Below, one piece after another: positions 1 to 8,794 of a stretch of DNA of 64,000 nucleotides. The notes under the pieces were generated by a model. The model ran no database searches. It was not told the origin of the DNA and saw nothing but the letters and a program-made list of their open reading frames with translations. The stretch covers positions 1-64,000 of the forward strand of contig JAJYFB010000002.1 of assembly GCA_021785495.1 (NCBI GenBank), written 5' to 3'. The position numbers and the translations under genes are program-made. How positions within the stretch are numbered: position 1 is the stretch's first letter; each line of letters begins with the position of its first letter. The DNA is from Acidobacteriota bacterium. Lineage in GTDB: Bacteria; Acidobacteriota; Terriglobia; Terriglobales; Acidobacteriaceae.

Positions 1-43
1 CGGTAAATGCGAAGTGCAGCCGGTGAATCGTCTCGGCGTTCAT
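1..43 (-). CDS. cydA: Cytochrome bd ubiquinol oxidase subunit I, N-terminus only (runs off window edge)
   Basis: Reverse complement of 1-43 reads ATGAACGCCGAGACGATTCACCGGCTGCACTTCGCATTTACC = MNAETIHRLHFAFT, typical of the CydA N-terminus; AGGAGG-like SD just upstream. Only 14 residues visible. Confidence 0.6.
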   Translation of the reverse strand, partial: MNAETIHRLHFAFT

Positions 44-269
44 CAACAAGCCTCCTGCCCGGGACGCACCGGGCGGCCGCAATCAGAATACGCTTTTTGA
101 TTCGAGGCGACACAGAGGAAACGGCTCCACGCGCCCGCAGAGCCGCGGGCGGCGGCGGCGCTCATCGCGGCAAAAAGCAGTATCTATTTGCTGCGGGCAA
201 GGCCCTGTTTCGTGGCCAGACTCGCGCGGCGGCGCCTTTGCAGATTTTTTCCCTGCAGCCGATGGCGCG

Positions 270-1100
270 ATGCACACTGAATGGATGGACGCACATCTCC
301 GGCGCAACGCGCCGCTCGCAGTTCTGCTGATTGAGGACGATCCGGTTGGACGTGCCATCATCGCGACGCTTCTGGCCGCACTGGGCTGCACGGTAGACGC
401 CGTGGCGAGCGGCGAGGAGGCACTGGCCCGAAGGATGACCGCCGCCGGCCACCCGGAAGCCCTCGCGCCCGACGCAATCCTGATGGACGCGCAGATGCCC
501 GGCCTGAGCGGCTGCGCATTGATCGCCGCACTGCGCGCCCGCAGCTTCGCTTCCATCTACGTGGTCAGCGCCAGCCCGCCCGCGCCGGAGATCATGGCCG
601 CCGCCGATGGTTTTCTGCAGAAACCCTTCGACGCCGCGGCCCTCGCGCAGCTTCTCGATCGCTGCCAATCCGCACCCGGGCCGTCGCTGCTCGACGGAGC
701 CGATCCGGCGATCGACGCCGCGGTGCTGGCCCAGTTTCGCGCGCTGATGCCCGAGCCGGCCGTGCGCGAGATCTACGAGCAGGTCGTCGCCGATCTCGAC
801 CGCCGTATCGGCCTGCTCGCCGCAGCCTTCGCCCAGGACGATCAGGCCGAGGCCCGCCGCATTGGCCACGCCATCAAGGGCGGCTGCGGCATGGCCGGAG
901 CCGTCGAGGCCGCGCGTCTGGGCGCGCTCGTCGAAGCCTGGGACCGCAAGACCGGGGATAACCAACTGGATGACAGCGGGCGTTTCCTGCGCGATTTGCG
1001 CGCCGCGGCCCGGCGCTTACGGAATATGCTGAATGCGGAGATGTTTGCTTCGTCCGCCGCCGCGCCCGCTGCGCGGCAGAGCCGGAGCGGAGAACAATAG
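270..1100 (+). CDS. Response regulator receiver (REC) domain fused to a C-terminal Hpt domain
   Basis: LLIEDDPVGRAI...DAILMDAQMPGLSG...FLQKPFD REC motifs, then an Hpt-like helix bundle with the motif GHAIKGGCGMAGA. Confidence 0.85.
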   Translation: MHTEWMDAHLRRNAPLAVLLIEDDPVGRAIIATLLAALGCTVDAVASGEEALARRMTAAGHPEALAPDAILMDAQMPGLSGCALIAALRARSFASIYVVSASPPAPEIMAAADGFLQKPFDAAALAQLLDRCQSAPGPSLLDGADPAIDAAVLAQFRALMPEPAVREIYEQVVADLDRRIGLLAAAFAQDDQAEARRIGHAIKGGCGMAGAVEAARLGALVEAWDRKTGDNQLDDSGRFLRDLRAAARRLRNMLNAEMFASSAAAPAARQSRSGEQ

Positions 1101-1105
1101 ACGCG

Positions 1106-1771
1106 ATGGATCGAACGATTCGAATTGTTCTGGCCGACGACCACCCGGTTGTCCGCGTTGGCGTGCGCAACATGCTGGCGGCCATGGAGGGTTTCGCGGT
1201 GGTCGGCGAAGCCGCCGACGGCGACGAGGCCATCACCGAAACTCTCGACAAGCAGCCGGACATTCTGCTTCTCGACGTGACGATGCCGCGCCTTCCGGGC
1301 CTGGACGCGATGCGCGCCATCGTGAACGGGCCCTCCACGGCCAAAATTCTGCTGCTGACCTCGACCATCACCTCGCAGCAGATCATCGAAGCGCTGCAGA
1401 TCGGCGCCCGCGGCATCGTCCACAAGGACGCGCTGGCCAGCCACCTGCAAACCGCCATTCGCACGGTTCACACGGGCGACTACTGGATCGGCGGCCGGCG
1501 CGTGGTCAATCTGGTTTCCGCCCTGCACGAGCTGATGCAGCAGGCCGCCGCGCCGCAGCACAAAACCTACGGCCTGACCCCGCGCGAACTCGATGTGGTC
1601 GGCTGCATCGTCGAGGGCTGCTCCAATCGTGACATCGCCAGGCAGTTCAGCCTGAGCGAAGAGACCGTCAAGCGCCACCTGTCGAACATCTTCGACAAAA
1701 CCGGCGTCTCCACGCGCCTCGAACTGGCTCTGTTCGCCATCGCGCATCATCTGGTCACGCCGCAGGCCTGA
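1106..1771 (+). CDS. NarL/FixJ (LuxR-type HTH) response regulator
   Basis: IVLADDHPVVRVGVRNML...DILLLDVTMPRLPGL REC plus LTPRELDVVGCIVEGCSNRDIARQFSLSEETVKRHLSNIFDKTGV HTH. Confidence 0.93.
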   Translation: MDRTIRIVLADDHPVVRVGVRNMLAAMEGFAVVGEAADGDEAITETLDKQPDILLLDVTMPRLPGLDAMRAIVNGPSTAKILLLTSTITSQQIIEALQIGARGIVHKDALASHLQTAIRTVHTGDYWIGGRRVVNLVSALHELMQQAAAPQHKTYGLTPRELDVVGCIVEGCSNRDIARQFSLSEETVKRHLSNIFDKTGVSTRLELALFAIAHHLVTPQA

Positions 1772-1913
1772 GCCGCAAGGGCGAAGTTGCTCGTCGCATC
1801 CTGCCGCGGCCTCCATGTACGATGGGAGAGAATTGCCGGAGCGCCGGGCGCTGGCGTGGCTCGTCCTGCGCAGGCCGCCGGCCCGATCACTCCGCCCGTT
1901 TCGAGGTGAGCGC

Positions 1914-2366
1914 GTGGGAGAACTGAGCAGAATCGGCATCGCTCTCGACTCCGAACTTCTGGAGCGGTTTGACCGCTCCATCGCCAAGAGCGGCTACACC
2001 AACCGTTCCGAGGCCTTTCGCGACCTGATCCGCGACCGGCTGGTCCGCGAGCGCACGGCCGCCTCCGGCGCAACGGTCGTCGGTTCGGTCACGCTCATCT
2101 ACAATCATCACGCCTCGGGCATCAGCGAAAAACTGACCGAAGTGCAGCATGCGCACCACGACCTTGTCGTCTCCACCACGCACGCCCATCTCGACCTCGA
2201 TTCCTGCCTCGAAGTTCTGATCGTCCACGGCAAGGCCGAGCGCGTCGAACGCTTCGCCGACCTGCTCATCGGCCTGAAGGGCGTCGCGCATGGCCGGCTG
2301 GTGATGACCGTTCCCTCGCTCGACGCCGGGGCTGCGCACCGTCCCGCGCATCCCCGCGGCCATTAG
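1914..2366 (+). CDS. nikR: Nickel-responsive regulator NikR (ribbon-helix-helix + ACT-like domain); GTG start
   Basis: SRIGIALDSELLERFDRSI..YTNRSEAFRDLIRD RHH; metal-ligand spacing H-x10-HxH-x5-C (QHAHHDLVVSTTHAHLDLDSC) matches NikR H76/H87/H89/C95. Confidence 0.93.
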   Translation: MGELSRIGIALDSELLERFDRSIAKSGYTNRSEAFRDLIRDRLVRERTAASGATVVGSVTLIYNHHASGISEKLTEVQHAHHDLVVSTTHAHLDLDSCLEVLIVHGKAERVERFADLLIGLKGVAHGRLVMTVPSLDAGAAHRPAHPRGH

Positions 2367-2506
2367 ACGGCGTCAACATGCAGTTCAATCAGGCGGTTAC
2401 GGGGTCGTAATCTTCATCGTGTTACATTTGACTTTCCGGCAAATCAGGTATTTAATTCTCCTGTCTGCGCGAATGTAAACGATCTCATACTCAAATCAAG
2501 CATGGC

Positions 2507-4573
2507 ATGAGGACAACTCGTATGATGCGGAAACCACATTTCTATCGTTCAGCGTTGGCGGCAATCACACTGGTTTTGAGTGGATGCTCGGGATCGAAGC
2601 TGCCCATTTCCGTCACCTTGTCTCCTGCTACCGCCCAAGCCATCGATCAGGGGTCGTCGGCGACTTCGGTGACGATCATGGCGTATGTGACAAACGATAC
2701 GTATTTCCAAGGGGTCACATGGAGTCTGAGCGGTTCGGGCTCGCTCGTCAGTCAAAATAGCTCATGGGCGACGTACAATGCTCCCACCTCGCCTCTTGCC
2801 AGCGGACAGAAGGTCACGGTAACCGCCACATCCGTGGGGGATCCAAGCAAGACAGCCTCGTTGACGATTACCGTCAATCCCCAGCCATCGATTTCCGGGT
2901 TATGGGGCCAGGCGCTTGCCAGCGGGACGGTGGGCACGTCATATAGCGAGACGGTTTCCGTCGCAGGCGGGACGGCTCCATTCCAGTGGAGCATCGACAA
3001 TCAAGCCGGCATGGCCAGCGCTTTGCCAGACGGATTGACGCTTGACGCCAGCACCGGAACGATCAGCGGAACGCCCGCTGCGGCAGGTACGTGGGACTTC
3101 AGTGTAAATACGACCGACGCCAAGGGGATGAACGCCCTGCAGAATTTCAGCATCGCAATCAATCCGCAACCGACGGCTGTGGCCGGCAATCCAGTGCCGT
3201 TTCTGAACCAGTCGCTCACGCCAACCGCCGTTGCGCCCGGCGGTCCGCAATTTACGCTGAATGTAAGCGGAACGGGCTTTATTTCCAGCTCGGTCATCGA
3301 TTGGAACGGCGCACCCCTCACAACGCAGTTCGTCGATGGCCAGCATCTGACCGCGCTTGTGCCCGCGGCGAATATTGCTGCGGCAGAGACCGCCTTGGTA
3401 ACCGTTGTCAGCCCGGCTCCAGGCGGTGGCGCGTCGAACGCGGTCAACTTTCAGGTGGGCGCTCCGCAGACGATGGTACGTTTTGCGAGCGCTGTAACGT
3501 TCACGCCAAAGACCTCCGAGTTGTTTGCTTTGGCGGTTGCCGATTTCAACCAGGATGGAAAGCCGGACCTTGCGATTGGCGGCAATGAGCTCGATGTGGA
3601 ACTCGGCAATGGCGACGGTACATTCAAGACCGCCCCCGGCTCTCCGGAACAGATGCAGTGTCCTGCTTTCGACGGATCGTGCGAACAGGGAGTCACCAGT
3701 TTGACAGTGGGCGATTTCAATCACAGCGGTCATCTCGGACTCGCGGTCCCGATCCCCATGAGCACGGGGATCGATATACTTCTGGGAAATGGGGACGGAA
3801 CGTTGTCGCCTTCGTCGGCGGGCAATGCATACACGCAGGGATATTCACTCGCGGCGCAAACAGCCGATTTCAGCGCCGACGGCAACCTGGGCCTGGCAAT
3901 CCTGAATGGCGCGTCCGCGGGAATAATAAGTTTCGATCTGGGATACGGGGATGGGGCGTTCAACCAAGCGGGAAGCATCACTCTGAACAACGGGAACTTC
4001 TTCCCGGATGCATTGGCCGTAGGCGATTTCAACGGCGACGGCAAGCTGGATCTTGCTTTGGCAAGTTCGGGAACAAAAACATACCCGTATTCGGGCGTTG
4101 ACATCTTGCTTGGGAACGGCTACGGAGGATTCGCGCCCGCGAATGGCGCACCGGTTTCTGCCGGCCAATCCCTCTCTGCAATTGTCGTTGGGGATTTCAA
4201 CGGCGATGGAAAACAGGATTTGGCTGTGGCCGATTCCGCGGGCAACGCGGTTCTCGTTTTACTGGGCAATGGCGATGGAACATTCCAGACGCCGATCACG
4301 ATTCCCGTCGGTAACCAACCCTGGGCATTAGTCGAGGGAGATTTGAATAACGACGGGAAGCTCGATCTCGCCGTAGCCAACTATGGCGATAACACGGTCA
4401 CGCTTCTGCTCGGCAATGGCGACGGAACCTTTACCGAGGCGGCAGGGTCTCCTTATCCGGTGGGAATGAACCCGAGTCAGATTGTCGCCGCCGATTTCAA
4501 CGGGGATGGCAAGCTCGATCTCGCCGTAGGCAACAGTGGCGACAACACGGTATCGATCCTGCTGCAACAATAA
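2507..4573 (+). CDS. Secreted lipoprotein with Ig-like domains and C-terminal FG-GAP/VCBS repeats
   Basis: LSGCSG lipobox; repeated (A/G)DFNGDGKLDLAV...LLGNGDGTF units. Confidence 0.85.
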   Translation: MRTTRMMRKPHFYRSALAAITLVLSGCSGSKLPISVTLSPATAQAIDQGSSATSVTIMAYVTNDTYFQGVTWSLSGSGSLVSQNSSWATYNAPTSPLASGQKVTVTATSVGDPSKTASLTITVNPQPSISGLWGQALASGTVGTSYSETVSVAGGTAPFQWSIDNQAGMASALPDGLTLDASTGTISGTPAAAGTWDFSVNTTDAKGMNALQNFSIAINPQPTAVAGNPVPFLNQSLTPTAVAPGGPQFTLNVSGTGFISSSVIDWNGAPLTTQFVDGQHLTALVPAANIAAAETALVTVVSPAPGGGASNAVNFQVGAPQTMVRFASAVTFTPKTSELFALAVADFNQDGKPDLAIGGNELDVELGNGDGTFKTAPGSPEQMQCPAFDGSCEQGVTSLTVGDFNHSGHLGLAVPIPMSTGIDILLGNGDGTLSPSSAGNAYTQGYSLAAQTADFSADGNLGLAILNGASAGIISFDLGYGDGAFNQAGSITLNNGNFFPDALAVGDFNGDGKLDLALASSGTKTYPYSGVDILLGNGYGGFAPANGAPVSAGQSLSAIVVGDFNGDGKQDLAVADSAGNAVLVLLGNGDGTFQTPITIPVGNQPWALVEGDLNNDGKLDLAVANYGDNTVTLLLGNGDGTFTEAAGSPYPVGMNPSQIVAADFNGDGKLDLAVGNSGDNTVSILLQQ

Positions 4574-4597
4574 CGCCGGCAAGTCCATGCCGGCGTT
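4572..4597. terminator. Hairpin shared by convergent genes (possible bidirectional terminator)
   Basis: AACGCCGGC-aagtccat-GCCGGCGTT perfect 9-bp stem between/overlapping the two convergent stop codons. Confidence 0.6.
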
Positions 4598-5922
4598 TAC
4601 CGGGGCAAGGCGATGCGAACGCCGCTGGCGGCTTCGATCTCCGCGTAGGATGGGCGCAGCCGTTCGCCGTCCTGGGGATCGTAGTACTGCGGGTCGGGCC
4701 GCCAGCAGAGCGTGGCGATCTCCTCGGTCCATTCTTCGCCGCGCGCCAGAGCGTGCTGCTTGAGGATGGCATTGAGCGTCCGGGAGCTTCCGACGCAATC
4801 GATGCCGTTTTCGATGGCCCATGCCCGCGGCTGGTACTGCGCCGCAGTTGCGACAAACTCGCGAATCTGCGCAGCCAGGTTTCTGTGCCGCAGCAGGCGG
4901 CCGGTCTGCGGGTTGATGAAGACGCGCGAGCCGATGGCCGCATCCTCGAAAAGGCCTACGGGCGTATTCGCAAAGAGCGATTCGACGGCGACGACGCAGG
5001 AGCCTTCGCGGCGGGAGAGCACGAGGCTGACCTTGGCGCGCGTCATGATGCTTTGCAGCTCGTCGTACGGCACGTCCTGGCGCAGCTCGAACCGGCCGGC
5101 GACGCCGTAAAGCGCCGCCTCGCGCAAAATGCTTTCCCGCGTGCGTCCCGCCTCGTCCTGGCCGACGAGCAGAATTTTGTACTCGCGCGGAAGATCGCGC
5201 AACGCGGAAAAAAAGACAAAGTGCCGCTTGAACTTGCCGAAGTTGGCGACCATCAGAATGTCGATGTCTTTCGCGCGCTCGCCTGCCTGCGGGTACAGGC
5301 GCGCATCGACCCAGTTGGAGGCGTAGAGCGGCACGGGGATATATTGCCCATCGATGCGCGGAAAGGCGTGCAGATCGCTGAGATTGCTGAGGAGGCAGAA
5401 GATCGGGGCGCGGTAAAGCCGGGGAAAAAGATAGGAAACGACCGAATGCGGCGGCGACCAGGAGGGCGCGAGAACCAGCGTGTAGCGGCGCGCGAACTCG
5501 CGCAGGTTGGCCGCCCTGGCCAGGCGCGCCATCTGATTGTCAAAGGAGACGAAGACCACGCCCTTTTCGCGCTCGCTCACGCGGCGTTTGAGCACGATGG
5601 CCTTTTGCACGGCCGCCGCTTTGTCGAAGCCGGGCAGAAACTCGGACCAGGGCACGGCTGCGGGGTCGATCGCCGGCAGGAGCCGCTCGATCGCCGCTTC
5701 CGTGCGAAGCATGGCCGCCTGCGAGGGCGCCAGCCGGGCCGCCTGGCAAAGACGATGGACGAGCCGCGCCGCATCGGCCGTGTTCGCGGCCGGAGCCGGT
5801 CGCGACTTGAGGAGAATCGACGCCGCCAGCGCGCTGCGAACGGCGGGATGATAACGCAGCAGATCTTCGGCGTGAATCCTCAGTTTGCCGAGCAACGCGC
5901 GCATCTCCCCGCTCCGGTCCAT
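4597..5922 (-). CDS. Glycosyltransferase (GT1/GT4-like)
   Basis: IDILMVANFGKFKRH...KVSLVLSRREGSCVVAVESLFANTPVGLFEDAAIGS C-terminal GT-B features; neighbours are polysaccharide genes. Confidence 0.75.
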   Translation of the reverse strand: MDRSGEMRALLGKLRIHAEDLLRYHPAVRSALAASILLKSRPAPAANTADAARLVHRLCQAARLAPSQAAMLRTEAAIERLLPAIDPAAVPWSEFLPGFDKAAAVQKAIVLKRRVSEREKGVVFVSFDNQMARLARAANLREFARRYTLVLAPSWSPPHSVVSYLFPRLYRAPIFCLLSNLSDLHAFPRIDGQYIPVPLYASNWVDARLYPQAGERAKDIDILMVANFGKFKRHFVFFSALRDLPREYKILLVGQDEAGRTRESILREAALYGVAGRFELRQDVPYDELQSIMTRAKVSLVLSRREGSCVVAVESLFANTPVGLFEDAAIGSRVFINPQTGRLLRHRNLAAQIREFVATAAQYQPRAWAIENGIDCVGSSRTLNAILKQHALARGEEWTEEIATLCWRPDPQYYDPQDGERLRPSYAEIEAASGVRIALPR

Positions 5923-5952
5923 CCGAAAAATTCACCCCGCCAACGAGAGAAC

Positions 5953-7212
5953 CTACGCAATCCGGGTCAGGTCGAGCAGCGGCAACCCGCTGGCGATCAG
6001 CCGCTCGCGCGACGCGGCGTCGGGCCTTTGCGCAATCACGAGCGCGCCGGAAAACTCGACGAGCCGATCGAGACTCTTGACCAGAAGTTTGCCGATGTGC
6101 GGCAGCGCGGAGACCACGAAACTCAGGTTCGCGCCGTAGATCTCGTCCAGTTGAATGTGCGGATCGAAGACATGCACCTCGCGGCCCTTGCCGATGAGGT
6201 GCTCGATGAGGGCGATCACCGGGCTCTCGCGCAGGTCGTCGGTTCCCTCCTTGAAGGCCAGGCCGAAGATGCCGATGCGCGGCGAGGGCAATTCAAGCGC
6301 CTGGCGGATGCCGCGCCGCAGGTGCTCCTCGTTCGCGCCGAGGACCGAATCGAGCAGCGGCAGCTTCAGGTCCAGCCGCGAGGCGCGATAGGTGAGGGCG
6401 CGCAAATCCTTGGGCAGGCACGATCCGCCGAAGGCGAAACCGGGCTTGAGATAGGCGGTCGAGATGTTCAGCTTCTTGTCAAGGCAAAGCGTGGCCATCA
6501 CCTGCGCGGGATCGGCGCCGAGGCTCGAGGCCAGCGAGCCGATCTCGTTGGCGAAGCCGATCTTGACGGCGTGGAAGGCGTTGCAGGCGTACTTGATCGT
6601 CTCGGCCGTGCGCAGCGTGACCACCGAAGCCGCGACGGGCAGCCCGGCGTAAAGATCGGCGACGGCGACGGCGGCTGCATCCGTGCTGCCGCCCACGACG
6701 AGCAGCGACGGCTCCAGGAAATCCTTGATGGCCGTGCCTTCGCGCAGAAATTCGGGGTTAGAGACGATGCTCACCTCGGGATGGCGCGCGAAGTACGTGT
6801 CGAGAATGGCCTCGCAGGAGCCGGGAAACACGGTGCTGCGGATGGTGACGGCCAGCGGCTTCGCGCGCGGGGCGAGCAGCGCGGCCATCTCGCCGCAGGC
6901 GCGGTGCATGTGGCTGAGGTCGATGTTGCCGTTGGCTTGCGAGGGCGTGCCGATGCACAGCAGCACCACGTCGGCCTCGGCGAGACGCTCGGCCGTGAGC
7001 GCGCCGGCTTGCAGGCGGCCGGCCTTGACGTTCTTCGCAATCAGATCGTCGAGTCCCGCCTCGAAGAAAGGCGAACGCGCCTGTTCGACGGAGGCGACCT
7101 TGCTGGGATCGCGATCCACGCCGTAAACGTTGTGCCCCAGCTCGGCCAGCCCTGCGGCGCTGACGCAACCGACGTAGCCAAGTCCCATCACAATCACATT
7201 CTGCTTGCTCAT
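5953..7212 (-). CDS. UDP-glucose/GDP-mannose (or UDP-ManNAc) dehydrogenase family protein
   Basis: MSKQNVIVMGLGYVGCVSAAGLAELGHNVYGVDRD, PEFLREGTAIKDFLEP, FGGSCLPKDLRAL catalytic Cys motif, FGLAFKEGTDDLRESP. Confidence 0.93.
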   Translation of the reverse strand: MSKQNVIVMGLGYVGCVSAAGLAELGHNVYGVDRDPSKVASVEQARSPFFEAGLDDLIAKNVKAGRLQAGALTAERLAEADVVLLCIGTPSQANGNIDLSHMHRACGEMAALLAPRAKPLAVTIRSTVFPGSCEAILDTYFARHPEVSIVSNPEFLREGTAIKDFLEPSLLVVGGSTDAAAVAVADLYAGLPVAASVVTLRTAETIKYACNAFHAVKIGFANEIGSLASSLGADPAQVMATLCLDKKLNISTAYLKPGFAFGGSCLPKDLRALTYRASRLDLKLPLLDSVLGANEEHLRRGIRQALELPSPRIGIFGLAFKEGTDDLRESPVIALIEHLIGKGREVHVFDPHIQLDEIYGANLSFVVSALPHIGKLLVKSLDRLVEFSGALVIAQRPDAASRERLIASGLPLLDLTRIA

Positions 7213-7333
7213 TGCGCCGCTCGATCCTCTTTCCTTCTGGCCACGTCCATCCGGGCTGAGTTTATCATGGAGACGTGGCGCGGAAATCCGCGCCGCGCTT
7301 GCCCAGCAGGGCGATCGCATGAACCATTTTTTG

Positions 7334-7453
7334 TTTGCATCGCAGGATCGCCGCGCCCCTCCGGGGCGCGAACGGTTTTTTTTCTAGCCGTCCCAGGGTT
7401 CCGCTGTGCTCCACCCTGGCTATTTTCGCCTGTCCCTACGGGACGCAACCGGC
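7334..7453. repeat. Dispersed multi-hairpin repeat, copy 1
   Basis: TTTGCATCGCAGGATCGCCGCGCCCCTCCGGGGCGCG...CCCAGGGTTCCGCTGTGCTCCACCCTGGCTATTTTCGCCTGTCCCTACGGGACGCAACCGG; matches copies at 60437 and (inverted) 10765. Confidence 0.85.
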
Positions 7454-7567
7454 GGGCAGAGCAAACACGGAGTCCGTTCCGTGCTCTGGCTTCGTTCATG
7501 CGATGGTCCTGGCTTGCGCAGGCGACGACCACGGCACAGCCACCGAGGAGGATTCTCCGCACTCGCC

Positions 7568-8794
7568 ATGAAGATTCTCTGGGTATCGCCCTTCTTTCTT
7601 CATCCTACCGATCGCGGCGCCCAGATCCGCACCCTCGGCACCTTGCGCGAGTTGCACAAGCGGCACGAGATTCACTTTGCGGCGCTGAACCCGCCGCGCA
7701 ATCTCGAGGGCCCTGCGCGCAGCAATGAGTACTCCAGCCGCGCCATCGTCGAGGAGCACGCCGCTCCGGGCCGGCGCTCGCCGGCCATCGTGCCGCAGTT
7801 GCTGAAGAGTCTGGTCGATCCTGTCCCGCTGGCCGTCTCGCGCTATGCCTCGGCCGGGCTGCGGCAGAAGATCGACGCCCAGATCGCCGCCGAAAGATAT
7901 GACGCGATCGTCTGCGATTTTCTGGCCGCCGCGCCCAGTTTTTCCGATCTGCGCCGTGCGGTGCTCTTCGAGCACAACGTGGAGACGACCATCTTCGAGC
8001 GGCACGTGGAGCAGAGCCGTTCGTTTGTGAAAAGAGCCTTCTTTCGGATGCAAGCCGCCAAAATGGAGGCCTACGAGCGAACGGTTTGCCGCGCGGCCCG
8101 GCACGTCGTCGCCGTTTCGGAGATCGACGCCGCGCGCATTCGCGAGCGGTTCGGCGTCGAGCGGGTTTCGAGCGTGCGTACGGGCGTCGATCTGGAGTAC
8201 TTCGCGCGGCCAGCCGATGCGCCTCCGGCCGCAGGCATGGTCTTCTGCGGCTCGATGGACTGGCTGCCGAATGTGGACGGCGTCGTCTATTTTCTGCGAG
8301 AGATTCTGCCGCGGATTCGTGCAAAACTGCCCGACGCCGCCTTCACGATCGCCGGACGCTCGCCCGACCCGAAGGTGCTGCGCGCCGCCGAAGAGGTCGA
8401 AGGCGTCCTTGTCACCGGAAGGGTGGACGATATGCGCTCGTACCTGTGGAGAGCGAAGGTTTCCGTGGTTCCTCTGCGCATCGGCGGAGGCACGCGGCTG
8501 AAGATTTACGAGTGCATGGCGGCCGGCGTGCCCGTGGTTTCCACGCCCATCGGCGCCGAGGGCTTGCGCTACACCGATGGCGAAGACATTGTGCTCGCGG
8601 GTGATCCCCAGCTCTTTGCCGATGCATGCATTCGCCTGCTCACGAGCGAGACCGAACGCCTGGCGCTGGCGCAACGGGCGCGCGCGCGGGCCGTCGCGGA
8701 GTTCTCGTGGGAGGCGGTCAGCCGCGAGTTCGAAAGCATCCTCGCGCAGAATCCGGCCTCGGCAAGCGAGGTTTCGAGCGAGTTGAAACGATGA
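7568..8794 (+). CDS. Glycosyltransferase family 4 (EpsH1-like sugar transferase)
   Basis: MKILWVSPFFLHPTDRGAQIRTLGTLREL...KVSVVPLRIGGGTRLKIYECMAAGVPVVSTPIGAEGL. Confidence 0.9.
   Translation: MKILWVSPFFLHPTDRGAQIRTLGTLRELHKRHEIHFAALNPPRNLEGPARSNEYSSRAIVEEHAAPGRRSPAIVPQLLKSLVDPVPLAVSRYASAGLRQKIDAQIAAERYDAIVCDFLAAAPSFSDLRRAVLFEHNVETTIFERHVEQSRSFVKRAFFRMQAAKMEAYERTVCRAARHVVAVSEIDAARIRERFGVERVSSVRTGVDLEYFARPADAPPAAGMVFCGSMDWLPNVDGVVYFLREILPRIRAKLPDAAFTIAGRSPDPKVLRAAEEVEGVLVTGRVDDMRSYLWRAKVSVVPLRIGGGTRLKIYECMAAGVPVVSTPIGAEGLRYTDGEDIVLAGDPQLFADACIRLLTSETERLALAQRARARAVAEFSWEAVSREFESILAQNPASASEVSSELKR

Noticed and set aside
7205-7567. Short ORFs in the intergenic region between the dehydrogenase and the glycosyltransferase
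   Set aside because: Region is occupied by the palindromic repeat; translations are low complexity and do not resemble proteins.
4753-7728. 991-aa plus-strand ORF
   Set aside because: Antisense to the well-supported glycosyltransferase and nucleotide-sugar dehydrogenase genes; Arg/Gly/Gln-rich composition of an out-of-frame high-GC ORF; no domain motifs.
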